A stretch of DNA of 64,000 bases from Endozoicomonas gorgoniicola (GTDB lineage Bacteria > Pseudomonadota > Gammaproteobacteria > Pseudomonadales > Endozoicomonadaceae), in assembly GCF_025562715.2 (NCBI RefSeq), contig NZ_JAPFCC010000001.1, positions 693,501 to 757,500 on the forward strand, written 5' to 3'. Each line of letters begins with the position of its first letter. Position 1 is the stretch's first letter. The notes under the pieces are model-generated. The model saw only the letters and a program-made list of their open reading frames with translations. It had not been told where the DNA came from and did not search any database. Positions 35,560 through 44,625 of the stretch are shown piece by piece. The position numbers were made by a program, and so were the translations under genes.

Positions 35560-36177
35560 TCATTCACTGACCAACATTTCCAGGGAACTGTCCTTTTGTG
35601 AATGAGCGTTCAGCCTGCTTCTTATGCTCCAGCGACAGTTGGCAGAGAACTGGCTGCTCAGGTATTCCGCCTGTTCAGGCAGAATTCTGCGACTGTTCAC
35701 CATGGCAAGGTATTCAGCAGCATTGGGACGATAGGGCAAGGCCAGCAGCGACATGTCCAGTTCTTCAAGCAGGTAGTTACTTTTGTACTGGTTGCAGCGT
35801 TTACAGGCAGCGACGACATTCATCCAGTCGTCTTTTCCACCTCGCGAGGTAGGAACAATATGGTCCCGGGTCAGCAGGGTTCGGCGGAAATATTTACCGC
35901 AATAAAGGCATTGGTAATTATCGCGTTCAAACAGGGAAACATTGGTCAATGCAGGGTTGTTACGGAAAGGAAATAAACGACGACCGCCGCAGGCCACAAT
36001 ACTGGGAACCTCAATCACTGTCGGGTTATCGTGCCATCGGTTGCGTCCACCCCTGATTCGATAAATGATGTCGCCCAGGCTCCAGACGACCAGTTCCCTT
36101 GAATACAGACAAACTGTCTGTTGCCAGGTCAGCCACTGAACTGGCTGGCCTGCAGTGTTCAGGCGCAGAATATACAA
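35560..36177 (-). CDS. HNH endonuclease
   Basis: The ~205-residue protein contains a full HNH module: QCLYCGKYFRR, LTRDHIVPTSRGGKDDWMN and VAACKRCNQYKSN, with both zinc-binding C-x2-C pairs. The upstream part (QWLTWQQTVCLYSRELVVWS, then PSIVACGG) and downstream LLALPYRPNAAEYLAM match a widespread gammaproteobacterial HNH family. I place the start at TTG 36177, with AGCGGAGGT 6 bp before it and M-Y-I-L-R-L-N as the usual family opening; the ATG at 36384 lies inside the next gene. The biological role of this family is not established. Confidence 0.85.
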   Translation of the reverse strand: MYILRLNTAGQPVQWLTWQQTVCLYSRELVVWSLGDIIYRIRGGRNRWHDNPTVIEVPSIVACGGRRLFPFRNNPALTNVSLFERDNYQCLYCGKYFRRTLLTRDHIVPTSRGGKDDWMNVVAACKRCNQYKSNYLLEELDMSLLALPYRPNAAEYLAMVNSRRILPEQAEYLSSQFSANCRWSIRSRLNAHSQKDSSLEMLVSE

Positions 36178-36256
36178 AACAGGACCTCCGCTTATCAGTC
36201 CCTGATAAAGGTCAACCTCTTTATGTTCACCGAATAAGCGGGCTGTCGGCAAGTGT

Positions 36257-38920
36257 TTATTTAAATGCAGCGTTTTTTGGCAGGTGCTGACACTGTTTTG
36301 CCATTTGCAGTTGTGCCTGAATATATAGCTGATTGGGCGACAGCGTCCTGTTATCACTGAAGGTCTGCAACTGCTGGATGCCATTGGCGGAACACTCGTT
36401 TAACAGGTTGCTGATCAGTTGGTTCAGCATCGTTGACGACCGTTCAGGCTGGTTGTTCAGCAGGGCAGTAAAGATACTCTGTCGAAGTGCAGGCACCAGG
36501 GAGTATTGCGAGGCAGGAAACAGAACACGGCTGATGGCGTCAGCGTCCAGCCAGGGCAGGCTTTCGAGCCGGTTGAGCCACTGGCTTTTTACCAGTGTAT
36601 CGGGCCGGCTGGCATCAGCCATCTGATACAGTCTGGTCGTCGTGGGAGAACGATGTTTCTGGTACTCACGGTGTGCCAGATCCCAGCTGTTTTTGGCGGC
36701 TTTTCCGGTGAAAGTGTTCAAGCGAATAATAATCTGCCAACGTCTGGCCGGAGTCAGTTGCAAATCGCTGATCTCCCAGCGCCCTTCGAGCAGGCGCTTC
36801 AACTGCATGGCACTGTCGTCGGTATGGGCAATATGCAGGAAAAAATCAAACCAGAGATTCTGAATTGGACTGCCCGGTTCTGCGATATTCAGCTGTTGCC
36901 ATGCCAGTTCTTCCAGAGTTAGCAGCCAGTGGCTGTTGACGGTTTGTACTGCCGGATTGGCAGACTTCAGTCGGAACAGCTGGTCACTCAGCTGTTTCAG
37001 TCCGGACAGCTGGCTTTTCAGTCGCCAGACATTTGTTTCATCCGGTAGTCTGGCAGTCGCGAATGTCATAGCAGACTGGACACTGACCGGTGGTTGATAG
37101 AGATGGCTGTCGATTAAGGTCTGCGTTAAAGGCTCACTGAATGCCTCTTTAAGAATCGTTTTCAGAGACTTCTCATCAAGCTGTACCCGAACATAACCTT
37201 TATCATCAACATTGGGGTAAACAAAGTCCGGGCAGGGCTGTTGCCCGGGAATGTCAACCTTTGTGGATTTGCCATCAAGAGTAACAGGCAGTGTCCGGTA
37301 GCGCTGAAGTGAGGAGTGACTGTTTTTAAACAATCCTACATGAACGATCTGGGAGCGTTTTCCGGGGTCAGGCTGGTCAACCTGAAGGCTGCTCAGGCTG
37401 CCTTTTTTGCATTGGTATGAGGCGGAAACCGTCTGCACACCCGTGGTATCAAGCCACTGCTTTTCCCAGTTTTTTAATGGCTGACCCGAGGTGTTGTGAA
37501 TCAGCTCAAAGAACGTCTGAGCCCTGGTGCTACTGTCTGTGTATTGTTGTAGCAGTCGTTGTAAAGCCTGGCGAAACGCGTCGTCGCCAAGGTTGTGGTG
37601 AAGCAGCTGAAGAACGGCAGCGGCTTTGTTGGCTTTGATATCGCTGTTTTGGGCAGCCGCACTATTGATATCAACAGTGTGGCGCAAGGGTTCTGCCGCT
37701 GGCAGCTGATCATAAAAATACGCAGGCTGCTTCACCTGGTTGTGGAATAAAGACCAGCTTTCGCCACTGCTTTCAGTTTCAGAACGAGCCAGGGCCATGT
37801 AGGAAAGGTACCTGGACAGGCCATTCATCAGCCACTGGTCACTCCACCAGTCCATACTGACGCTGCCACCAAACCAGCTGAAAGCCAGATGTTCGAGCAG
37901 TTGCTGACGGGTTTCCGGCTGATCGGCAGAGTGTTGCGGTAACAGGTATTTTTCATTCAGTACAATACTGGCTGAAGTCATTTCAGCGTTCAGGACATCG
38001 ACGGGCAGTGCAACAATATCGTATTTAAAGAATGGATAAGGCTGCTGCAGGTACTGTTGATAGAAGAATCTGGCATTATCGACCGTTGCAAACAGCTTCA
38101 GGGGATTCGATTCATCATGAAATGACTGACGTAACAGCAGGCGTGTGGGCAGTTTGCCTTGTTCATAGCGGCTGATTTTGTAAGGTCCGGCCTGCAGTGA
38201 GAATGAATGAGGGCTGACAGGCCGGGTTTCCGGGAAATACCACCAGCGTTCAGGTCCGCCGCTAACCGCCTGCTGTTCAAGAGTCTGGGTGATAACCTGC
38301 CATTGTGGGGGCGCTTTAACCGTCAGCCTGTAGCTGGCTTTGATATCAGGCTGGTCAAACAGTGGCAGTATCTGGCTGGTGGCGTACACGCCGGGTTGGC
38401 TGTAGAGATAGTGGTTATTGTCTTCCGGGTCGGTGAACTTTGTCAGCCCGGTATCGCTGTTGCTGCTGTTGCTGTAAGCGTGGGTGAATTCGATTTCAAT
38501 AGTGTTTTCACCGGTTCTCAGACTCTTGCGCGGCAAGGTCAGAAACTGACCATTATAATCCGGTGTCAGGCGGTTACTATTGACCAGCAGCCGGTGAATC
38601 TGCCCTTGCTGGAAATCCACGGTCAGAGGCTTGTCTGCTTTATGCAGATCCAGGTGAATGGTTATTCGGCCGGTGTATTCTGAAGCTTCTTCGTCAGTAA
38701 TATCCAGATAGACATCATAATTTGCCTGTCTGATCATGGCTTTGCGCTGCTGAGCCTGTGTCCGGGTCAGTGAAGGCTCTGAGACAGTCACCGGAACCTT
38801 ATGGGCGTGTTGCTCGGGGCGGTCGGAAGACTGGCAGCCTGTCAGACTGGTCAGCAGTGCAATACTGATGACAACTCTGATAAACACAGGGCTGAAAAGG
38901 GTTAAACAGTACCTGAGCAT
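36257..38920 (-). CDS. M1-aminopeptidase-like lipoprotein lacking the zinc site
   Basis: The 887-residue protein has a lipoprotein signal ending in SLTGC and follows the M1 layout: N-terminal beta domain (NYDVYLDITDEEASEYTGRI), central catalytic-type domain and helical C-terminal domain (ERAP1_C-like). The catalytic motifs are degraded. Where HEXXH-x18-E should be, it reads LLEHLAFSWFGGSVSMDWW and then QWLMNGLSRYL instead of LNEGFA, and the GAMEN exopeptidase motif reads LNAEMTS. The zinc ligands and catalytic Glu are all missing, so it is probably a non-enzymatic M1 homologue on the cell envelope, perhaps peptide-binding. Confidence 0.85.
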   Translation of the reverse strand: MLRYCLTLFSPVFIRVVISIALLTSLTGCQSSDRPEQHAHKVPVTVSEPSLTRTQAQQRKAMIRQANYDVYLDITDEEASEYTGRITIHLDLHKADKPLTVDFQQGQIHRLLVNSNRLTPDYNGQFLTLPRKSLRTGENTIEIEFTHAYSNSSNSDTGLTKFTDPEDNNHYLYSQPGVYATSQILPLFDQPDIKASYRLTVKAPPQWQVITQTLEQQAVSGGPERWWYFPETRPVSPHSFSLQAGPYKISRYEQGKLPTRLLLRQSFHDESNPLKLFATVDNARFFYQQYLQQPYPFFKYDIVALPVDVLNAEMTSASIVLNEKYLLPQHSADQPETRQQLLEHLAFSWFGGSVSMDWWSDQWLMNGLSRYLSYMALARSETESSGESWSLFHNQVKQPAYFYDQLPAAEPLRHTVDINSAAAQNSDIKANKAAAVLQLLHHNLGDDAFRQALQRLLQQYTDSSTRAQTFFELIHNTSGQPLKNWEKQWLDTTGVQTVSASYQCKKGSLSSLQVDQPDPGKRSQIVHVGLFKNSHSSLQRYRTLPVTLDGKSTKVDIPGQQPCPDFVYPNVDDKGYVRVQLDEKSLKTILKEAFSEPLTQTLIDSHLYQPPVSVQSAMTFATARLPDETNVWRLKSQLSGLKQLSDQLFRLKSANPAVQTVNSHWLLTLEELAWQQLNIAEPGSPIQNLWFDFFLHIAHTDDSAMQLKRLLEGRWEISDLQLTPARRWQIIIRLNTFTGKAAKNSWDLAHREYQKHRSPTTTRLYQMADASRPDTLVKSQWLNRLESLPWLDADAISRVLFPASQYSLVPALRQSIFTALLNNQPERSSTMLNQLISNLLNECSANGIQQLQTFSDNRTLSPNQLYIQAQLQMAKQCQHLPKNAAFK

Positions 38921-39197
38921 TCATTCCACCTGTAACATCACGACCCGGAAGCCTTTTAAGGCACAGAATAAAAGAAATAAAGATAGACCAGCTTATACGT
39001 AGTTCAACTGTTATTTCCTTTTAAGCTCCCTGGCAGCCATTTGAAATGGGTGGCAAGTGCGTGGTTGTTTCTTGTCCAATTAACGGCTCGTTATTGGCTG
39101 ATCGCGTCTATGCTAAAACGCTTTCCAAAGCTGGAAGTAGTAAAAGAAAGCCACGCTTTGGGTATACATAATCTTCAAACGACAGGAAGACCATTTA

Positions 39198-42100
39198 ATG
39201 ACGCGTTGTGTTTTATTTAGTTATGACATTAAGCGCTTGCTGTTTAACACTCTATTTGGTTTTTTTTTGATGATGGCTATGTTGGGCAACGGTTATGCTG
39301 CACCGACAATCCTATCAACAACAGCTGAACTGGAACGATATGGACTTGTTGTAAATGAGGATTCAGGGTGGAGGTTAACCATGGAAGGCACAAATATGGT
39401 TCAAATTCATCTATACCAGACGTATTTACCCAATCCCATTGATAGGCCTTATCAGGTAACAACAGATAACGGAGTTGTCTCTATAGAGATAGAGTCAGGT
39501 AGTGAAGCGCACGTAGCTCTGGAATCGATGGAAAGTCAATTAAACAATCAATTTTTAGAAGCCTATAACGAGATTATTTCCGAACTAGAAAATTTTTATC
39601 CCCCTGCACCAGGACAATTTTATCCCCTTACCCAAGAACAAATTTATCCCCCTGCGCCAGAACAATTTTATCCCCTTACCCAAGAACAAATTTATCCCCC
39701 TGCGCCAGGACAATTTTATCCCCTTACCCAAGAACAAATTTATCCCCCTACCTCAGAACAAATTAATGATATACTGAGTAGACTTCTGAGTAGCTATACG
39801 CGAATAGTGGTTCCAAGATTTGCTACACACAGTACGCTACATGCCCCAATAGAAACCGCCGACGCAGCAATACAAACTGGCTCCTCACAAATCGCCGAAG
39901 CAGCAACACAAACTGACCCCCCACAAACCGCCAACGCAGAAATACAGACTGGCTCCTCACAAACCGCCGAAGCAGCAACACAAACTGACACCCCACAAAC
40001 CGTCAACGCAGAAATACAGATTGGCTCCTCACAAACCACTGACGCAGAAATACAGACTGGCTCCACACAAATCGCCGACGCAGCAATACAAACTGGCTCC
40101 ACACAAACCGCCGAGGCAGGAATACAAATTGGCTCCTCACAAATCGCCGAGGCAGAAACACAAATTGACACCCTACAAACTGCCGGGGCAGAAACAACAA
40201 TAGACAGCACACCAGCTGTTGAGGATGGAATACAAACGGGTGCTTCACAAACTGCCGGGGCAGAAACACCAACAGACAGTACATCAACTGCTGAGGAGGA
40301 AATACCAACTGGCACTTCGCAAACCGCCGGGGCGGAAACATATAACGATGAATCAGCAATACAAGCCGATGCAGAGACACCGACATCAGTGCAAACTGCC
40401 ACGGAAGAGGCACAAACTGTCACTGAAATAGAAACCACAGCCGAAGAACAAATTGTTAATGCTGCAAGTCCAATAGTAACGCCACTTTTGGCAGTTGCCC
40501 CACAATGCGGCGGTGAAGACCATGAAAATGGCGGGGGGAACAATGAAAATAATGTACCCGGTATTTTCACACAATCCTGGCAACAGATAGTTTTTGCTTC
40601 AAGGGCTATTGCCAACGGTGTGACCAATATATCCAAACGTCTGGCCAGTGGCGCAATCAGCAAGACCAGGTCTCTGGGTAATGGTGTGGTTGGTGTCACA
40701 AAATACTTAGGACGCGAAGCATCTAAGACTGTAAGCTATTTATACAATCTGGCCAGTGGCATAGTGAAGCCTGTTTTATCAGCGCATAACAAAAGCAAAA
40801 AACAAACCAGCCGTCGTTTAGGCAGAGCCCGCAGGGCAAAAGCTGCCCCCCTTCTTACAACTTTCCACTATGCCGTTTTCTCAGCTATAGCCGGTATTAC
40901 CAGTGTGGCTGGTTATTATTATTGGGACTCCGTTAATAATAACCAGCGATCAACAGTTACCAGTCTACACCTTCTGGGAAAAGCAAAATATTTTAAAGAT
41001 GCTTTGGAAGAACAATCTGCAAAAAAGCAAAAAGAAATAGCTCTGTTAATTGAAAGGTTTTCCCAAAGTCGCTGGGAAAAACACCATTTTCCCATCACAG
41101 CCATTTATGAAAAAGATTCCCATAAAAGCTATATTGATGATTACCTTCATGGCTGGCAAAACTGTCAGTCCCTGAGATTTGGCATGATCGGCTATAATCC
41201 GGCAACGGAAGAGGTCATTGAGCCTTCAGATCATTCAGGTCCTAATTTTCCGGTCAGTCACAAACAATTTTCCAGATGGGTGACAAAAACCGTCAGCCAG
41301 CTTTTTGATAAAATTTCCGAATTACTGAATCCTGAAGATCCTGCAGTCATCGATACAATTGCTCAAACGCTGATGTTGTGCGGTATTCCCATAGGCAAGC
41401 CCGGGCAGGCAATGCACAAAGAGTGCGTGGCAACTGTTGCAGATATAATTGGCAAGAATGGCATTGACTGGTACCAAAAAGGCATGCACATACATTCCAT
41501 GCATAATACTCAACGTCATGAATTAACGGGACATCAGGCCAGTCTGACTTTTGTGCCTAACTTTACCCTGAACCAACATTGCACACACCTTGATAAACTC
41601 TCTTATGCTCCAAGAATCAGACAAAGCGCTGACGCGCCATTTCCATCCTTGAACAAACCATTTTTTGCAGACTCTGGCCAAACCTTCGAGTGGTCACCCG
41701 ATGATCTGCCAGAACAATTCAACCTTCTGTATTATCATCTTGAAGAAGGCTGGACGCTGGATAAGGCGTACAACAACACATCATCCACGATGGAACTCAA
41801 CATGGGTTCGATCTACGGAATACAAGCAGAAGGAGAGGACACACCGAGCCGGATTCTGGCATTCACTAACCGGCAAATGATTGAGTCACACCCGGCAGGC
41901 ACCAAGACAGAAACACAGGATGGTTCCGTAATCCATTGGTTCTCCTCAGCCCCCGGCACTGATCGTTACTGGCTCTATCAACAAAATGATATGGAAGAAA
42001 TCAGGTCACAGCGAGTAAGGCAGGATACAATGTCTTATTTAAACAGCGTCAAACAAACTCAATTGGCGAATGTTGTGAAGGCTTTTTCTGTATTTTCTCA

Positions 42101-43973
42101 AATTCTCCTTTTTGATATAACAGTTCGCCGTTATCGCATTGTTCCTAAAGGCTCAGGACTATCACCTTTATTAGATGTGTTCATGGGTTTTTCGGTGTTC
42201 GGCTATCATGAATTACTCGTTATTCCTCTTCGTAACTTTATGCACAGGCCACCTTATGCCGACCCGGAACAAGAAGCTGCCGGGCGGTACCACGGACTAA
42301 AGCAGTTACACGGTTATTATCTGAATGATCAACAAAACTACCCGCATCACAATCTTTTAACCTCTTTGCTCTCTGATACGGAAGCTCCTTTGGGTGTTAT
42401 TCGTTACTGGACTGAAAATGTGGATAACTCAAACAAAAGGCTGACTGCTGACTATTATGAACCTTTGTCCTATATGAGCTTTAAACAACAGAGAACGTTT
42501 TTTGATAAGGCTGTAGAACGCTGCGCCAGATATTTTGGCAGGAACTCATGTGACCCACAAAACCGTGAGCATCTTGATTTTATACAGTTTTACCTGACTA
42601 TTTGTTCAACCACACAATTTGAATCATGCGAAGCTATGTGGAAGCAAAGCCAGTCAAAAGAAATATGGAAAATCATTGTAAACCAATATGACTGGGCTGA
42701 AATCCGTTATCCGCTGGGTATTCTTAATTCTCAATTTGATACACATGGTATTGTCCCGGTTATCAGAGCCTATAAAAGACGACCTGAACTAGACCTTATA
42801 ATCAGCAAACCATCGCAGGGGCTTGTCCAGCGCAAATTAGACCAGTACCAGCCTAAACCGCCCGCTCCGGTTTTGTCTGTAACAGGTGAAAAACACACGG
42901 CTTTTCCAGAACTAAACAGCATATCCGCCTTTGATAACGAGACTCAATCGCTCTGGGTACTCCCATGGAAGGAAACGGCATTAATTAAAATGACAAATAT
43001 TGATGACTCTTATTCAATACATCCGGTCATCATTAATAATAATCAATTGTTGCCTCAAACATCTAACCGCATGATTAAATGGTATGAAGACAACAAGGTT
43101 CGGGTCAAGGAGTGTCATGAAGTAGATTTTCCTAATTTATTTCATCTTTGTAAAAAGGTGTCAGGTGACAATCAAAAGCAATTCCTGATTTTCTTACTAA
43201 ACTCAAGAATCAAGAAATCACCGTGGATAGCGGTTTACAGACCGGAACTGGAGCATGGTGCCAACCCGGAAAAAGACCTGTATTTTCGCTTTAGTGATCG
43301 AATTCATTTTAAAGACCTTTCCGTTGACAGGTTAGAAAGGCATATCGATAGAATCAATTCTTTCTATGGTAAAAAACGTTCAGGAATGGTAAAGCTGATC
43401 GACTCAGAAATTTTAACCGAATCTCTGGCTGAAGTAGGCTTATTAATCTTACCTAGTATTAATGAAGCAGCACAAAACCACTTCTATGAAGAAAGTTATA
43501 AACTGGCCTTCGGAAAAAAAGAAAAGCCAAACAATCTGTTTTCAGACTGCATCATGGACAAATTACAAAAAGATCAATTATGTGCAGAGTCTTCGACCTG
43601 TGTATTAATGATGCAGGGCTGGAAACTTGAAAGCAGTAAGAATTCTTACAGTCACCACCCCCTGCCAGTATGGGTACAAAATGGGAAAGTCTATAATTTC
43701 ATGCCTGTTGATAATGCTAACAGCATGGCAGTAACTTCCGACACCACGGCGTATGACCAGACAATGAATACTTATGTATACGATGATGGATGGCAAGGGA
43801 TAACAAAGGCCCCTTTAACGTCACCCAACGACTCATTGATCGATTACAATCAAAGCCGTCTTTACATAAGTAGCCCTGAGCCAGTTAAAAAGGTTTTTCG
43901 CCGCTTTGATCTGACCATCTACAGAAATGGGCAGAAATATATGGACTCTTGTCCGGGGGCAGAGAAGCCTTAA
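39198..43973 (+). CDS. Very large secreted repeat protein
   Basis: The 1591-residue protein has a signal peptide (TLFGFFLMMAMLGNGYAA) and AGGAAG before its start. Residues 133-190 are 16-residue repeats (YPPAPGQFYPLTQEQI). Residues 220-381 are 13 units of 12 residues of the type A-x-I-Q-T-G-S-S-Q-T-A-x. A basic stretch (about 520-548) and one hydrophobic segment (FSAIAGITSVAGYYYW, near 560) follow. The remaining ~1000 residues look globular, with many Trp, Tyr and paired Cys, and match nothing I recognise. A strong terminator follows. A surface or exported host-interaction protein is plausible but unproven. Confidence 0.8.
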   Translation: MTRCVLFSYDIKRLLFNTLFGFFLMMAMLGNGYAAPTILSTTAELERYGLVVNEDSGWRLTMEGTNMVQIHLYQTYLPNPIDRPYQVTTDNGVVSIEIESGSEAHVALESMESQLNNQFLEAYNEIISELENFYPPAPGQFYPLTQEQIYPPAPEQFYPLTQEQIYPPAPGQFYPLTQEQIYPPTSEQINDILSRLLSSYTRIVVPRFATHSTLHAPIETADAAIQTGSSQIAEAATQTDPPQTANAEIQTGSSQTAEAATQTDTPQTVNAEIQIGSSQTTDAEIQTGSTQIADAAIQTGSTQTAEAGIQIGSSQIAEAETQIDTLQTAGAETTIDSTPAVEDGIQTGASQTAGAETPTDSTSTAEEEIPTGTSQTAGAETYNDESAIQADAETPTSVQTATEEAQTVTEIETTAEEQIVNAASPIVTPLLAVAPQCGGEDHENGGGNNENNVPGIFTQSWQQIVFASRAIANGVTNISKRLASGAISKTRSLGNGVVGVTKYLGREASKTVSYLYNLASGIVKPVLSAHNKSKKQTSRRLGRARRAKAAPLLTTFHYAVFSAIAGITSVAGYYYWDSVNNNQRSTVTSLHLLGKAKYFKDALEEQSAKKQKEIALLIERFSQSRWEKHHFPITAIYEKDSHKSYIDDYLHGWQNCQSLRFGMIGYNPATEEVIEPSDHSGPNFPVSHKQFSRWVTKTVSQLFDKISELLNPEDPAVIDTIAQTLMLCGIPIGKPGQAMHKECVATVADIIGKNGIDWYQKGMHIHSMHNTQRHELTGHQASLTFVPNFTLNQHCTHLDKLSYAPRIRQSADAPFPSLNKPFFADSGQTFEWSPDDLPEQFNLLYYHLEEGWTLDKAYNNTSSTMELNMGSIYGIQAEGEDTPSRILAFTNRQMIESHPAGTKTETQDGSVIHWFSSAPGTDRYWLYQQNDMEEIRSQRVRQDTMSYLNSVKQTQLANVVKAFSVFSQILLFDITVRRYRIVPKGSGLSPLLDVFMGFSVFGYHELLVIPLRNFMHRPPYADPEQEAAGRYHGLKQLHGYYLNDQQNYPHHNLLTSLLSDTEAPLGVIRYWTENVDNSNKRLTADYYEPLSYMSFKQQRTFFDKAVERCARYFGRNSCDPQNREHLDFIQFYLTICSTTQFESCEAMWKQSQSKEIWKIIVNQYDWAEIRYPLGILNSQFDTHGIVPVIRAYKRRPELDLIISKPSQGLVQRKLDQYQPKPPAPVLSVTGEKHTAFPELNSISAFDNETQSLWVLPWKETALIKMTNIDDSYSIHPVIINNNQLLPQTSNRMIKWYEDNKVRVKECHEVDFPNLFHLCKKVSGDNQKQFLIFLLNSRIKKSPWIAVYRPELEHGANPEKDLYFRFSDRIHFKDLSVDRLERHIDRINSFYGKKRSGMVKLIDSEILTESLAEVGLLILPSINEAAQNHFYEESYKLAFGKKEKPNNLFSDCIMDKLQKDQLCAESSTCVLMMQGWKLESSKNSYSHHPLPVWVQNGKVYNFMPVDNANSMAVTSDTTAYDQTMNTYVYDDGWQGITKAPLTSPNDSLIDYNQSRLYISSPEPVKKVFRRFDLTIYRNGQKYMDSCPGAEKP
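39597..39767 (+). repeat. 48-bp in-frame tandem repeats
   Basis: There are three full copies and a partial fourth of the unit beginning TATCCCCCTGC at 39597, 39645, 39693 and 39741. They encode 16-residue units of Y-P-P-A-P-x-Q-F-Y-P-L-T-Q-E-Q-I. Copies are nearly identical, so copy number may vary between strains. Confidence 0.9.
39858..40340 (+). repeat. 36-bp in-frame repeats (12-residue QT units)
   Basis: Thirteen units of about 36 bp encode A-x-[IT]-Q-[TI]-[GD]-S-x-Q-T-A-x. The first seven are well conserved and the later ones more diverged (for example AETTIDSTPAVE). Seven units keep the dipeptide QT at exactly the same position. Confidence 0.88.
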
Positions 43974-44025
43974 GTTATGGCGGATGGTCGGTAAAAGGAT
44001 TATATCGTTCCATCCGTTACTGAAT

Positions 44026-44049
44026 CCCTGACAGAGAGTCAGGGTTTTT
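44026..44049 (+). terminator. Rho-independent terminator after the large repeat protein
   Basis: Stem CCCTGAC / GTCAGGG with loop AGAGA, followed directly by TTTTT, about 50 bp after the stop at 43973. Confidence 0.85.
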
Positions 44050-44189
44050 CTGGTATTATTGGCTAAATGCCTGCAAATCAAGTAAATTAGGTCGGTTAAG
44101 ATCAACGAAAACATGTGGGCTTGGCTGTTGCAGCGCCTGGTGTCTCTGTTGGTAACGTTTTTTTCAATTGATGTAGATGGTGGTTATTC

Positions 44190-44519
44190 ATGCTTTATAC
44201 CGATGGCAATCGACTGATGAACCAGGCTGACAAGTTCAATCGTGGTTTTGAGCGCAAGAAAACCGCCAAACTGGGTACTGAAAAGAATCCGGCCTGTGTA
44301 GTGGTTCAGACTGAAGAGCGTTTTAAGGAAATTGAGGCTGTTTTCAGCGAAAATGGCTGGTTCGTGGATCTTGAACTGAACGAAGAGAAGGAAGAGAACA
44401 TCGCCGATCTGGATGTTTTGATGAACACTCCTAAAACCACCGTTGTTGAAAAAACACCGGGTCGTAATGATCCATGCCTCTGTGGCAGCGGTAAGAAATA
44501 TAAGAAGTGCTGCGGCTGA
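44190..44519 (+). CDS. SEC-C metal-binding motif protein (PBPRA1643 type)
   Basis: The 109-residue protein ends with a full SEC-C motif, RNDPCLCGSGKKYKKCCG, which binds zinc as in SecA. The central part (KTAKLGTEKNPACVVVQTEE, then LLNKPKTT-like LMNTPKTTVVEKTP) matches the small gammaproteobacterial SWIM/SEC-C family. The ATG at 44190 is used; a second ATG at 44217 is also possible. The function is unknown. Confidence 0.88.
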   Translation: MLYTDGNRLMNQADKFNRGFERKKTAKLGTEKNPACVVVQTEERFKEIEAVFSENGWFVDLELNEEKEENIADLDVLMNTPKTTVVEKTPGRNDPCLCGSGKKYKKCCG

Positions 44520-44539
44520 TTCAGGCTGGATGATTGTCG

Positions 44540-44559
44540 GGGGGTATCCATTATCCCCC
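44540..44559. terminator. Hairpin between SEC-C gene and pmbA
   Basis: GGGGGTATCCATTATCCCCC lies between two convergent genes. There is no T-run, so it may act weakly or in both directions. Confidence 0.5.
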
Positions 44560-44565
44560 GGTCTG

Positions 44566-44625
44566 ATCAGAGTTACGAAAATCAGAGTTACAAAAATTAG
44601 AGTTACGAAAATTAGAGTTACGAAA
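44566..44625. repeat. Four 15-bp tandem repeats at the pmbA 3' end
   Basis: The units are ATCAGAGTTACGAAA, ATCAGAGTTACAAAA and twice ATTAGAGTTACGAAA. The last unit contains the pmbA stop codon (TAA on the minus strand), so expansion has occurred right at the gene end. Confidence 0.9.

Noticed and set aside
36178..36384. Upstream extension of the HNH nuclease to the ATG at 36384
   Set aside because: The extension overlaps the end of the M1-like gene and does not match the family; the TTG at 36177 has a strong GGAGGT site.
39794..40699. 301-codon minus-strand frame in the large repeat protein
   Set aside because: It is an antisense shadow of the 36-bp repeats; periodic sequence keeps the opposite frame open.
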